The notes beneath the pieces were generated by a model. That model was not told where the DNA came from and did not search any database. It was given only the letters and a program-made list of their open reading frames with translations. From positions 62,001 to 126,000 of the forward strand of contig CAZUMW010000008.1 in NCBI GenBank assembly GCA_964621615.1: a stretch of DNA of 64,000 bases, in the 5' to 3' direction. The DNA is from CAZUMW01 sp964621615 (GTDB lineage Bacteria > Desulfobacterota > WTBG01 > CAIYCZ01 > CAIRTM01). Each line of letters starts with the position of its first letter. Positions within the stretch are counted from its first letter, which is position 1. The position numbers and the translations under genes are program-made. Shown here in pieces: positions 8,941 to 15,938 of the stretch.

Positions 8941-9812
8941 AGGCGTTTCTCCCGCAACCTGAAAAATTTCAAAATAGGATCGATGTAGGGGACATTGGTA
9001 CGGATATCGATATAATCAACCCCGGCAGAGCGAAACAGCTCAAAGGTGTCGCTCAGGCGCTTTTCCGCAAGCAGGGCGTATCCTTTCCGGAAGTTCCGGT
9101 CAGCAGTATCAATCAGCTGCAGCTCGCCGGTTTCGGCATCCTGCACCTCAACGATCCCCGCAGCAGGCAGCTCAAGCTCGCGTGGATCGGTAATGCAGAT
9201 GCTGATAAGGTCATGCTTTTTATTGGTGACGCGCAGAGCTTTTTCATAGCCCGCCGCGATAAAATCGGATACAAGAAACGCAACCGCCTTGCGCTTGGTC
9301 ACCTGGTTTAAATAGTTCAGCGCAGCGGTGATATCGGTCTTTGTGGAAACAGGCTGGTGCTGGAGCACCTCTTTAATGACCCGCCACACGTGCGTGGTCC
9401 CTTTTTTCGGGGGGATGAATTTTTCGATGTGGTCGCTGAAAATAATGAGGCCGACTTTATCGTTGCTTTTTGTGGCGGCAAAGGCAAGCACCGAAGCAAG
9501 CTCGGCCGCAAGCTCATGCTTGAGCTGCGGCTGTGTGCCGAACAGAAACGAGGAGCTCACATCCACCAGCAGCATGATGGTGAGCTCCCGCTCCTCGCGG
9601 TACAGCTTGACAAAGGGCTGCCCGAATCGTGCGGTCACGTTCCAGTCTATGTCGCGCACATCATCACCGGGGCTGTAGGACCTGACCTCTTCAAATTCCA
9701 TGCCCCGGCCCCTGAACGCGCTTTCATACTCACCCGCAAAAATATCGTTCACCATGTAATTGGTGCGAATATGTATCTTGCGTATTTTTTTCAGCACTTC
9801 ACGGGGGATCAT
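8937..9812 (-). CDS. DUF58 domain protein (MoxR-associated)
   Basis: Cytoplasmic protein of 291 aa that regularly travels with MoxR AAA+ ATPases. The DUF58 signature is clear: YSPGDDVRDIDWNVTAR at about 46-62, then a VWA-like fold with DVSSS at 84-88. It begins with the expected MIPREVLKKIRKIHIRTNY. No Shine-Dalgarno is obvious before the ATG at 9812, about 60 bp behind the moxR stop. It probably acts as a partner of MoxR in preparing the membrane VWA proteins; this is from family context, not from this sequence. Confidence 0.92.
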   Translation of the reverse strand: MIPREVLKKIRKIHIRTNYMVNDIFAGEYESAFRGRGMEFEEVRSYSPGDDVRDIDWNVTARFGQPFVKLYREERELTIMLLVDVSSSFLFGTQPQLKHELAAELASVLAFAATKSNDKVGLIIFSDHIEKFIPPKKGTTHVWRVIKEVLQHQPVSTKTDITAALNYLNQVTKRKAVAFLVSDFIAAGYEKALRVTNKKHDLISICITDPRELELPAAGIVEVQDAETGELQLIDTADRNFRKGYALLAEKRLSDTFELFRSAGVDYIDIRTNVPYIDPILKFFRLREKRL

Positions 9813-9872
9813 AAGGCTAATTGTACGGCAGCAGGGTTATAACCATATGGCTTCAGCGGCGCGTCACGCTCA

Positions 9873-10859
9873 TCAGGGCACTTCAACATTTTCAAATATT
9901 TTCGCGATGATATCGTCAGTGGTGAGGTCTTCAGCCTCTGCCTCATAGCTGAGGAGAATGCGGTGCCGCAGCACGTCGAAGCCGATCGTCTTCACGTCCT
10001 GGGGAATCACGTATCCCCGGCCCTGCAGAAACGCATAGGCTTTGGCGGCCTGGCTGAGATAGATGGATGCGCGGGGTGACGCGCCGTATTGAATGAGCTC
10101 GTCGATGTCGATCCCGAAGACTTTCGGCTCCCTCGTGGCAAAAACAACCTCCACGATATAATCGAGTATTTTTTCATCGATATAAATATTGTCGACCACA
10201 GCGCGGGCTTTCAGGATTTCAGCAGGGTCTGCAGCCGGATCGATCCCGATGTGCTCCCGACCGGTAATGCGCTTGATGATTTCCTTTTCCTCGGCTTTGT
10301 TGGGATAGTTTATCTTAAGCTTGAGCATGAAGCGGTCAACCTGGGCTTCCGGAAGCGGATAGGTTCCCTCCTGCTCGATCGGGTTCTGGGTTGCCATCAC
10401 CAGAAACGGCTCACCAAGGGCAAAGGTATTATCGCCGATGGTCACCTGCCGCTCCTGCATTGCTTCAAGAAGCGCGCTTTGCACTTTGGCCGGCGCACGG
10501 TTTATTTCATCTGCGAGAATAATATTTGCAAACACCGGCCCCTTTTTAATGGTAAACTCACCCGATTTCGGCTCATAAATCTGGGTGCCGATCAGATCGG
10601 CGGGAAGCAGATCGGGGGTAAACTGTATCCGGTGAAACTGTGTTTTTACAGCAGCCGACAACGTTTTCACTGCGGTTGTTTTTGCCAGGCCGGGCACGCC
10701 CTCAACCAGAATATGGCCGTTTGCCAGCAGGCCGATCAGCAGTCGCTCAATGAGATAATCCTGCCCGACAATGACCTTCCGGGCCTCCCCGGTTATCGAG
10801 CGGGTAATGTGGCTGAGCTGTTCAACCTCACGTGTGATTTCCTGAATATTGTGCGCCAT
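9873..10859 (-). CDS. moxR: MoxR-family AAA+ ATPase
   Basis: First gene of the Bat operon, 328 aa. The frame extends to a GTG at 10871, but the ATG at 10859 is chosen because GGAGG stands 5 bp upstream. Walker A is GVPGLAKTT (about 54-62), Walker B ILADEINRAP (about 114), and the sensor region is MATQNPIEQEGTYPLPEAQ, typical of MoxR. The family acts as a chaperone or metal-insertion ATPase on VWA-domain clients; two such clients are encoded at the far end of the same operon. A good minus-strand promoter lies about 100 bp upstream. Confidence 0.95.
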   Translation of the reverse strand: MAHNIQEITREVEQLSHITRSITGEARKVIVGQDYLIERLLIGLLANGHILVEGVPGLAKTTAVKTLSAAVKTQFHRIQFTPDLLPADLIGTQIYEPKSGEFTIKKGPVFANIILADEINRAPAKVQSALLEAMQERQVTIGDNTFALGEPFLVMATQNPIEQEGTYPLPEAQVDRFMLKLKINYPNKAEEKEIIKRITGREHIGIDPAADPAEILKARAVVDNIYIDEKILDYIVEVVFATREPKVFGIDIDELIQYGASPRASIYLSQAAKAYAFLQGRGYVIPQDVKTIGFDVLRHRILLSYEAEAEDLTTDDIIAKIFENVEVP

Positions 10860-11075
10860 GGTTTCCTCCACGCCTGTAGCTGGTTAGCATCTTTCGCTGA
10901 TTGGACTTTTTTTTTATAAAACACGGCTTCGCCGGCCAGTGTGTATTGCACCGGGGAAATTATAAAAATAATAATATTTGCGCATATGTCAAGTAATTCA
11001 TGACACTTCTTTCCCGCACAATAACAGTCTAAAAACCAGCTTAATCAGACGAACGTTTCCACAGCGACACAGTCA
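10860..11075. other. Intergenic leader of the moxR operon
   Basis: AT-rich gap between moxR and yjbQ. It holds the moxR promoter and, in the leader, a short GGC-TTCG-CC type hairpin at about 10923-10933 followed on the minus strand by a TTTTAT and A-rich tract. No gene is seen. Confidence 0.5.
10965..10992 (-). promoter_or_regulatory. Probable sigma-70 promoter of the moxR/Bat operon
   Basis: On the minus strand a perfect TTGACA (10992-10987) is followed after 16 bp by TATTTT (10970-10965). A perfect TATAAT also exists at 10964-10959, but with 22 bp spacing it fits this -35 less well. The tract is strongly AT-rich. Confidence 0.5.
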
Positions 11076-11495
11076 TCACTCTCCGATTATTTTCACCAGC
11101 ACCCGCTTTTTCCTGCGGCCGTCAAACTCCCCGTAGAAAATCTGCTCCCACGGCCCGAAATCAAGCTTTCCCCCGGTTATGGCGACTACCACTTCCCGGC
11201 CCATAACCTGCCGCTTCAAATGCGCATCGCCGTTGTCCTCACCGGTCCGGTTGTGCTGGTAGCGGGAAACGGGCTCATGGGGTGCAATCCCCTCGAGCCA
11301 CTGTTCATAATCCTCGTGCAGCCCGGACTCATCATCGTTTATAAATACAGAGGCTGTTATGTGCATCGCGTTGACCAGAACAAGCCCTTCCTTGACGCCG
11401 CTTTCCTTCAGGCATTTTTCAACCTCTCCGGTGATGTTAATGAATGCGCGGCGTGTGGGAACAGTAAACCAGAGCTCTTTTCGAAAGCTGTTCAT
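11076..11495 (-). CDS. YjbQ family protein (UPF0047), first of two
   Basis: Product of 139 aa with the UPF0047 fold: HITASVFINDDESGL near the start of the core and the C-terminal block LDFGPWEQIFYGEFDGRRKKRV. The conserved His residues of the presumed metal site are visible (HITAS, YQHNRTGEDNGDAHLK). E. coli YjbQ has weak thiamine-phosphate synthase activity; the true role of the family is unsettled. AAGGAGG lies 7 bp before the ATG. A second, different member is encoded at 62305-62703. This copy carries an extra stretch (EQWLEGIAPHEPVSRYQH), typical of one subgroup. Confidence 0.9.
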   Translation of the reverse strand: MNSFRKELWFTVPTRRAFINITGEVEKCLKESGVKEGLVLVNAMHITASVFINDDESGLHEDYEQWLEGIAPHEPVSRYQHNRTGEDNGDAHLKRQVMGREVVVAITGGKLDFGPWEQIFYGEFDGRRKKRVLVKIIGE

Positions 11496-12097
11496 GATAA
11501 AACCTCCTTGGTATTATTTTTTTATTGTCGGCCGGACCCCCTCGTGCTCACAGTGTAACACCGGCCGGCAGCTTGTCCAGTGTACCTCAAAAAAAACCAT
11601 AACAGGATCCTGCTTGTTTCCCCAATCAGCGCGCTGGAAATTGCCTGTTCTTCTGCACGCGGAAAATATAAAATTAATCCGAATATTATTTAAATTAATT
11701 ATAAAAATTTTATCACGGCTTGGTCTTTTTCCATCACGAGGAAACCATGTCTCGAAATCACCAGACCCATGAATTCCATACTTGCCATTCAATAATGTTG
11801 GTTCTTTTATTTCGATACTTTCTATATACATTTAACAGAATAGGAAAGATATGTCATCAGCCACTTACACGTGGCAGAGTTCAGCCTGTGAGAGATTGCA
11901 CGGAGAGGCCTGCATGATTGTGGCAGGGCGGCATGTGCACTGAACAGCGGCAAAGGGGGCTCGGAGCCTGAAATCCGGCGGTTCAGGCATCCGAATCACA
12001 TGGAGGTGCAAATCGCGTCACCGGTGAAAAATCGGCTCAACTGCTGTCAAAAAAAGACCGATTTCACTTTATAAACAGGCGAAAGGAGGAACAAACA
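11496..12097. other. 600-bp gap with an AT-rich half and a structured half
   Basis: The part next to yjbQ holds an inverted repeat (CGGCCGG at about 11531 with CCGGCCG at about 11562) inside the presumed yjbQ leader. From about 11660 to 11850 the sequence is very AT-rich and could hold promoters. From 11861 to 12040 it is G+C-richer and full of complementary segments, described separately as a possible RNA. The open frames here are short and lack ribosome sites, so I call no gene. Confidence 0.5.
11861..11988 (+). ncRNA. Possible structured RNA upstream of the DUF3795 gene
   Basis: Nested complementary segments: CCAC/GTGG (11861-11864 with 11871-11874); a long helix in which TTCAG (11880-11884) and TGCAC (11897-11901) pair with the contiguous GTGCACTGAA (11935-11944), leaving a 12-nt bulge on the 5' side; inside it CCTGC/GCAGG (11909-11913 with 11923-11927); then a separate hairpin GCCTGAA/TTCAGGC (11966-11972 with 11982-11988). 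The layout could be a 5' leader RNA of the gene at 12098. It matches no riboswitch class I know; orientation is assumed from the downstream gene. Confidence 0.3.
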
Positions 12098-12520
12098 ATG
12101 GATTATGCCAAGCTTACTGCTCCCTGCGGATTAGATTGCTTTAACTGCCGGGCATATGCGGCCAATGAAAATGAGGAAGTGCGGTCAGCTTTATCGGAGA
12201 AGTGGAATATTCCTTCAGAAGAAGCCAGGTGTCGAGGCTGCCGTGAAGAAAAAGGCACAATTCCGATGCGGCTGCTCGGAAAGAAAGAGCCGTGCAGTGT
12301 TTTTACCTGCACACAACAAAAAAAGATTTATTTTTGTTGTGACTGCCCTGATTTTCCCTGTGACAACCTACACCCCTATGCAGACAAAGCAGGCAAGATC
12401 CCGCATAACACCAAAGTGTTTAACTTGTGTTTAATACGAAAAATGGGATTGAAGCCCTGGGCACAGCACAAGGCAAAAAAGGTCAAAGAGACCTATTTTG
12501 AAGGGGAGTGGAAACTTTAG
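12098..12520 (+). CDS. DUF3795 cysteine-rich protein
   Basis: Product of 140 aa with the DUF3795 pattern: APCGLDCFNCRAY at the N-terminus, then CRGCREEKG, a CSVFTC block, FCCDCPDFPC, and a conserved C-terminal part (NLCLIRKMGLKPWAQ). At least ten cysteines in paired spacing point to bound zinc or an iron-sulphur cluster; the family is common in anaerobes and has no established function. AAAGGAGG lies 8 bp before the ATG. The gene is preceded by the structured leader and followed 50 bp on by the lipoprotein gene. Confidence 0.88.
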   Translation: MDYAKLTAPCGLDCFNCRAYAANENEEVRSALSEKWNIPSEEARCRGCREEKGTIPMRLLGKKEPCSVFTCTQQKKIYFCCDCPDFPCDNLHPYADKAGKIPHNTKVFNLCLIRKMGLKPWAQHKAKKVKETYFEGEWKL

Positions 12521-12570
12521 GCGGTGTCCGTTCAGGCCATTGACATAAATCCGGCAAAAGGGGGCCCATT

Positions 12571-13605
12571 GTGAAAAAGGTTTTGATTATTATATGTCTC
12601 ATTTTTTTTCTGGCTGGTTGTAATTCAGGGGATAATGAGGGTTTGGCCGTCAATGTATATAAGCCCGGCAAGGCGTATGACGGCACCACGTTTTTTTCTA
12701 ATGGGGTTGACAATACCGCTGTAGAGATTGACATGAAAGGCACCGTTATATGGAAATTTGATGCGTCGGATCTGTTCGTGACCGATGAGGTTGTCGGGTT
12801 TGAAGCAGAACGTCTGGATAATGGCCATGTGCTCCTGACGTTATCCGGTTCCGGATTGTACGAGATTGACCGAAACGGCAGTGTTGTATGGTCGTATCAG
12901 GATCCAAAAGTAAGCCATGACGCCGATATCCTGGATAACGATAATATACTCTATAATTATGGCTCCAACGACCAGGTGGGGGAATCCAGCGTTAAAGAAA
13001 TAACGCGCGGAGGGGAGACTGTCTGGGAATGGTCCGCCGCCGATTATCTTCTTGAGCGATTCCCGGCCCAGCAGTATTCAGAAGGCGGCTGGGTGCACTC
13101 AAATGCTGTCCAGAGGCTGTCTGACAATACTACCATGATAAGCTTAAGAAATTTCTGGCTGACCGTGATCGTTGATAAACAGGGGGATATTGTTGCTGAA
13201 TATGACTGGAGCCGGTACGGGGAATGCTATCCTCATGAAGCCCAGGTATATGAGAAAGAAAACGCCTTAATGGTCTGCCTCCAGAACGATTCCCCGTATG
13301 CGGCCGTTAAAATAGATATGGATACACAGGCCGTTCTTTGGACATATCCTGCTGAAGGTCTGAGGACAACGCGGGACTGCGACATTCTGCCCAACGGCAA
13401 TGTTCTTTTGACCACTGTGGATACAGGATCCAATACTGACGAATCGGCAATGAGCGATGACTATTCAAAGCTCATTGAAGTGACCTCCGACGGAGAAATT
13501 GTATGGGAGCTTGAGCAGGCCGGCACTCCTGCTGATCATACGCCGGGATGGTTCTTCAAGGCAGAGCGGTTTGGGCCTGACGGTATCAGGGTAGGAACAG
13601 ATTAA
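12571..13605 (+). CDS. Arylsulfotransferase (ASST)-like beta-propeller lipoprotein
   Basis: Exported protein of 344 aa starting with GTG, with AAAAGGGGG a few bases upstream. The signal peptide ends in the lipobox LAGC (Cys at about 16). The body has repeated blade motifs of the type GTVIWKFDAS, GSVVWSYQDP, GETVWEWSA and GEIVWELEQAG, plus HDADILDNDNILYNYGS and RDCDILPNGNVLLT, which are the hallmarks of ASST-family propellers. Bona fide ASST enzymes move sulfate between phenols; whether this smaller lipoprotein does so is unknown. No dsbA/dsbB-like partner is adjacent. Confidence 0.8.
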   Translation: MKKVLIIICLIFFLAGCNSGDNEGLAVNVYKPGKAYDGTTFFSNGVDNTAVEIDMKGTVIWKFDASDLFVTDEVVGFEAERLDNGHVLLTLSGSGLYEIDRNGSVVWSYQDPKVSHDADILDNDNILYNYGSNDQVGESSVKEITRGGETVWEWSAADYLLERFPAQQYSEGGWVHSNAVQRLSDNTTMISLRNFWLTVIVDKQGDIVAEYDWSRYGECYPHEAQVYEKENALMVCLQNDSPYAAVKIDMDTQAVLWTYPAEGLRTTRDCDILPNGNVLLTTVDTGSNTDESAMSDDYSKLIEVTSDGEIVWELEQAGTPADHTPGWFFKAERFGPDGIRVGTD

Positions 13606-13642
13606 TTCTGTAAAGATACGCTTTTCGTCCTGCTTCGCTAAA

Positions 13643-13762
13643 ATGCACCCACACCTTTACCGGCCGCAAAGGATGCTCCCTGCTCACTCCCGTTTATTTG
13701 TGGATTTGTTTGATATTCAGATTCTGCGAAAACTGCTGGAGAAAGAGCGGGCAAGGGAATGA
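13643..13762 (+). CDS. Possible 39-residue ORF, perhaps a gene remnant
   Basis: The ATG at 13643 opens a 39-codon frame rich in Leu, Arg and Glu towards its end (DLFDIQILRKLLEKE). Its TGA overlaps the next ATG as ATGA. No Shine-Dalgarno is seen, so this could be either a small protein translationally coupled to its neighbour or the surviving tail of a longer gene. No homologue is recognised. Confidence 0.35.
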   Translation: MHPHLYRPQRMLPAHSRLFVDLFDIQILRKLLEKERARE

Positions 13763-13944
13763 AAGATCCACATTCAGCCGGCGAAGCAGAGGATGATTTC
13801 CGGGCCCTCCGGGAATATATTCTCGGTCTGCCGGAAGAGGTTTTCGATGGTCATACAAACTTCGATGTGCTTACTCCTGAACAAAGACTTGTCTGGCTTT
13901 CACAATCCATACAGTTTGTATGGGAGGCAAGAAGGAAGGTTTAG
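13759..13944 (+). CDS. Small hypothetical protein, 61 aa
   Basis: Acidic small protein. The reading LREYILGLPEEVFDGHTNFDVLTPEQRLVWLSQ has good protein-like character with a helical start and a conserved-looking middle. A purine-rich stretch (GCAAGGGA) is close to the ATG, which overlaps the preceding frame by 4 bp (ATGA). It lies between the ASST-like gene and a VapBC pair, a place where toxin-antitoxin-like small genes are common, but no family can be assigned. Confidence 0.5.
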   Translation: MKDPHSAGEAEDDFRALREYILGLPEEVFDGHTNFDVLTPEQRLVWLSQSIQFVWEARRKV

Positions 13945-14038
13945 CACCAATCCTGCCCTGTTTCCCAAACCGAACATTCATCATCAGCAGAAAAAAATAC
14001 ACAGCAAATCCAACCGCAACTAACAATTGAGTGCTCCC

Positions 14039-14069
14039 ATGGAGCTTTTTGCGGCAATATAAGCTCCAT
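14039..14069. repeat. Perfect 9-bp inverted repeat upstream of vapBC
   Basis: ATGGAGCTT (14039-14047) and AAGCTCCAT (14061-14069) form a 9-bp stem with a 13-nt loop. A second smaller one, GTTGAA-AAAA-TTCAAC, follows at about 14082-14097. Neither is followed by a clean T-run, so they are not typical terminators. Confidence 0.5.
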
Positions 14070-14102
14070 CAGACATACGTGGTTGAAAAAATTCAACACC
14101 CG

Positions 14103-14168
14103 TTGCTTTTCAAAAAATATCGACTATAATTATATGCATACCAATACTTGTTGATATGGGTACCAATA
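14103..14168 (+). promoter_or_regulatory. vapBC promoter and putative operator
   Basis: TTGCTT (14103-14108) and TATAAT (14125-14130), 16 bp apart, form a promoter. Just downstream the octamer TACCAATA occurs twice in direct orientation, at 14139-14146 and 14161-14168, start to start 22 bp (about two helical turns). VapB-type proteins commonly repress their own operon, so these repeats are good candidates for the operator; this is an inference. Confidence 0.45.
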
Positions 14169-14416
14169 TGAAAACAACCATTGATATCGCCGATCCATTG
14201 CTCCAGGAGGCAAAAAAGGTAGCTTCCCGTGAGCACACAACCCTTCGATCTCTGATTGAAGAAGGGCTGCGCACAGTTATTGTGAAACATAAACAGCCGG
14301 GCAAAAAATTTAAACTGCAAAAGGCCAGTTTCAACGGCAACGGCCTTCAGGAAGAATTCCGGGGAGAAGGCTGGGAAAAAATTCGATCGGAAGCCTACAA
14401 GGGACATGGCGGATGA
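14168..14416 (+). CDS. VapB-type antitoxin
   Basis: Small antitoxin of a type II toxin-antitoxin pair, 82 aa. The N-terminus MKTTIDIADPLLQEAKKVAS is a ribbon-helix-helix DNA-binding segment followed by REHTTLRSLIEEGLRTVI; the C-terminal third is Lys/Gly-rich and probably disordered until it binds the toxin. Start at 14168 is preferred over the ATG four codons earlier because the family begins with this strand. It overlaps the toxin gene by 4 bp (ATGA). Confidence 0.87.
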   Translation: MKTTIDIADPLLQEAKKVASREHTTLRSLIEEGLRTVIVKHKQPGKKFKLQKASFNGNGLQEEFRGEGWEKIRSEAYKGHGG

Positions 14417-14850
14417 TCGCTGTCGATACGAACATACTGGTCTACGCCCATCGGGAAGATGCTCAATTTCACAGGGCCTCGCTCAACTGCATTACTGCCC
14501 TGGCTGAAGATACCGCTCCGTGGGCTATTCCATGGCCGTGCATTCATGAATTTTATGCCATCGCTACCCATCCCAGGATTTACAATCCGCCCAGCCCCTG
14601 TACGTGTGCACTGGAACAAATAGACGCATGGCTTGCGTCACCCAGCCTTGTTATGCTCTCTGAAACAACCGGATACCGGGATTACCTTCGAAGGCTTATA
14701 TCCTCTTCACAGATATCCGGACCCCAGACACATGATGCGCGCATAGCAGCCCTTTGCCTCCTGAACAACATTAACGAACTGTTGACCGCCGATCGTGACT
14801 TCGGGCGTTTTCCCGACTTGAATACCCGCAACCCGCTTGTTGCACGCTGA
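14413..14850 (+). CDS. VapC-type PIN-domain ribonuclease toxin
   Basis: PIN-domain endoribonuclease, 145 aa. The acidic active-site residues are in place: Asp5 (MIAVDTNILVYAHRED), Glu46 (CIHEFYAIA), Asp108 (THDARIAA) and Asp127/129 (LLTADRDFGRF). VapC toxins cut tRNA or rRNA and are neutralised by the co-encoded VapB, here overlapping by 4 bp. All catalytic residues are intact, so the toxin should be active. Confidence 0.92.
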   Translation: MIAVDTNILVYAHREDAQFHRASLNCITALAEDTAPWAIPWPCIHEFYAIATHPRIYNPPSPCTCALEQIDAWLASPSLVMLSETTGYRDYLRRLISSSQISGPQTHDARIAALCLLNNINELLTADRDFGRFPDLNTRNPLVAR

Positions 14851-14924
14851 AAAAAATGTATTCTTTTTATGAGCGACTGATGTATTCCGGTGTTGCGGGG
14901 TTGCCTTCATTGCTCATTGCGTGC

Positions 14925-14953
14925 CCTTCCCGTCTTGCGATAATCCGGGAAGG
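14925..14953. repeat. Hairpin in the gap between vapC and the selenoprotein gene
   Basis: CCTTCCC (14925-14931) and GGGAAGG (14947-14953) form a perfect 7-bp stem with a 15-nt loop. It could help end vapBC transcription but has no adjacent T-run. The remainder of the 190-bp gap holds the pair ACGTTC/GAACGT around a T-rich tract and no gene. Confidence 0.35.
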
Positions 14954-15039
14954 CCCTGGGAGCGGTCGGACGTTCACTTTTTCCTTTCTGAGCATTTTTT
15001 AATTACCGAACGTAAAAACGACTACACGGGGGTGGAAAA

Positions 15040-15498
15040 ATGACAAAGCTGCGCATTGGTATTGAAGCACCGCATTTTGTTCTGGATGATTTTCATGGCA
15101 ATCCGGTAGATTCTGCTGATTTCAGAGACAAGAAACATATTCTGTTGGTGTTCAACAGAGGGTTTTTATGACCGTTTTGCCGCAGGCACATGGCGCAGTT
15201 GCGTCAAAATGCGGAAAAATTGGAGAGGCTTGACATCGTGGTTCTGGTTGTGGGGCCTGAAAATGCCGATGCCTTCAGAAAATACTGGAACAATGAATCG
15301 CTGCCCTTCATAGGACTGCCGGATCCGGAGCACTCGGTAATGGCGCTATACGGGCAGGAAGTTAAGCTGCTCAAGCTGGGCAGGATGCCCGCTCAGATGC
15401 TGATTGATAAATCGGGGATTTTGAAATTTGTTTATTATGGCAATTCAATGGCCGACATTCCCGATATCAGTGAAATAGAAATAGCATTACGCGCATGA
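15040..15498 (+). CDS. Selenocysteine-containing peroxiredoxin-like protein (AhpC/TSA family, UxxC active site)
   Basis: Thioredoxin-fold redox protein of 152 aa in which the TGA at 15169-15171 is read as selenocysteine (residue 44). The frame runs from ATG 15040 (GGTGG 5 bp upstream) through IGIEAPHFVLDDFHGNPV, then NRGFL-U-PFCRRHMAQLRQ, and on without a stop to 15498. Relatives have Cys at this place (RGFWCPFCRRH), so TGA sits at the peroxidatic residue and a resolving Cys follows as U-x-x-C. The C-terminal half has the family blocks LPFIGLPDPEHSVMALYG and RMPAQMLIDKSGILKFVYYG. A SECIS-like hairpin follows the TGA. Conventional calling would give either a 43-residue stub or a protein starting at 15190. 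Selenoprotein peroxiredoxin-like enzymes are known in Deltaproteobacteria; substrate is unknown. Confidence 0.9.
15175..15209 (+). promoter_or_regulatory. Bacterial SECIS-like hairpin directly after the TGA
   Basis: Three bases after the TGA, TTTTG (15175-15179) pairs with CAAAA (15205-15209); after a single C.U mismatch, CGCA (15181-15184) pairs with TGCG (15200-15203), and G85.U99 closes the loop. The 13-15 nt apical loop starts with G, as the SelB-binding bacterial SECIS requires, and lies about 15 nt from the TGA. The structure is inside the coding frame, as expected for bacteria. Confidence 0.75.
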
Positions 15499-15501
15499 GC
15501 C

Positions 15502-15520
15502 GATGCATCCGTGATGCATC
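15502..15520. repeat. Self-complementary octamer repeated in tandem
   Basis: GATGCATC-CGT-GATGCATC right after the selenoprotein stop. Each copy is a palindrome and together they form an 8-bp hairpin. No T-run follows, so terminator activity is doubtful. Confidence 0.35.
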
Positions 15521-15620
15521 AAGCGCTCAAGGCGGGAGTCGTATGTACCGATACGATAGAAAAATAGAATAAGGGGTATATAAAGGGAACCGGCATTTTT
15601 TCGCACAGGAGGTAAAAACC

Positions 15621-15935
15621 GTGCATCCGGGAACAATCGGAGCAATTATCGGCGGGCTTGCCGGGCTTGCAGGTGGCATCATCGGAACGTATTTCAGCAT
15701 CACAAACACAAACGGTCCGCAGGAGCGTTCCTTCATGATAAAATCCGCAGCTGCGGGCTGGGCGGCAATTGCTGCTTTCCTCGTACTGCTGTTTGCCCTG
15801 CCCAATCCATATCGATGGTTCGTATGGATTCCCTATTCAATCCTTCTGCCTCTCGGTATCATATACGGAAATAAAAAGCAGCAGGCCATAAGAAAGCACG
15901 AATTACAAAACCGGCAGGCAGGCAGTGCGGAATAG
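15621..15935 (+). CDS. Small membrane protein, 104 aa
   Basis: Starts with GTG, with AGGAGG 8 bp upstream. Three hydrophobic stretches are visible: a Gly-rich N-terminal one (TIGAIIGGLAGLAGGIIGTY), a middle one (AAAGWAAIAAFLVLLFALP) and one following WFVWIPYSILLPLGIIYG, then a basic, Gln-rich tail (KKQQAIRKHELQNRQ). It resembles widespread small membrane proteins without known function. It stands alone between the selenoprotein and the next hypothetical gene. Confidence 0.75.
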   Translation: MHPGTIGAIIGGLAGLAGGIIGTYFSITNTNGPQERSFMIKSAAAGWAAIAAFLVLLFALPNPYRWFVWIPYSILLPLGIIYGNKKQQAIRKHELQNRQAGSAE

Positions 15936-15938
15936 ATC

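Noticed and set aside
11514..11831. Minus-strand 105-codon frame in the gap after yjbQ
   Set aside because: No ribosome site, crosses an AT-rich presumed control area and ends inside the yjbQ leader hairpin; composition is not coding-like.
11861..12040. Group II intron or cobalamin riboswitch
   Set aside because: No domain V-like hairpin, no intron ORF and no B12-box.
15040..15498. Reading the selenoprotein gene as a nonsense-mutated pseudogene
   Set aside because: The stop is a TGA, sits at the catalytic Cys position, keeps the frame on both sides and is followed by a SECIS-like hairpin.
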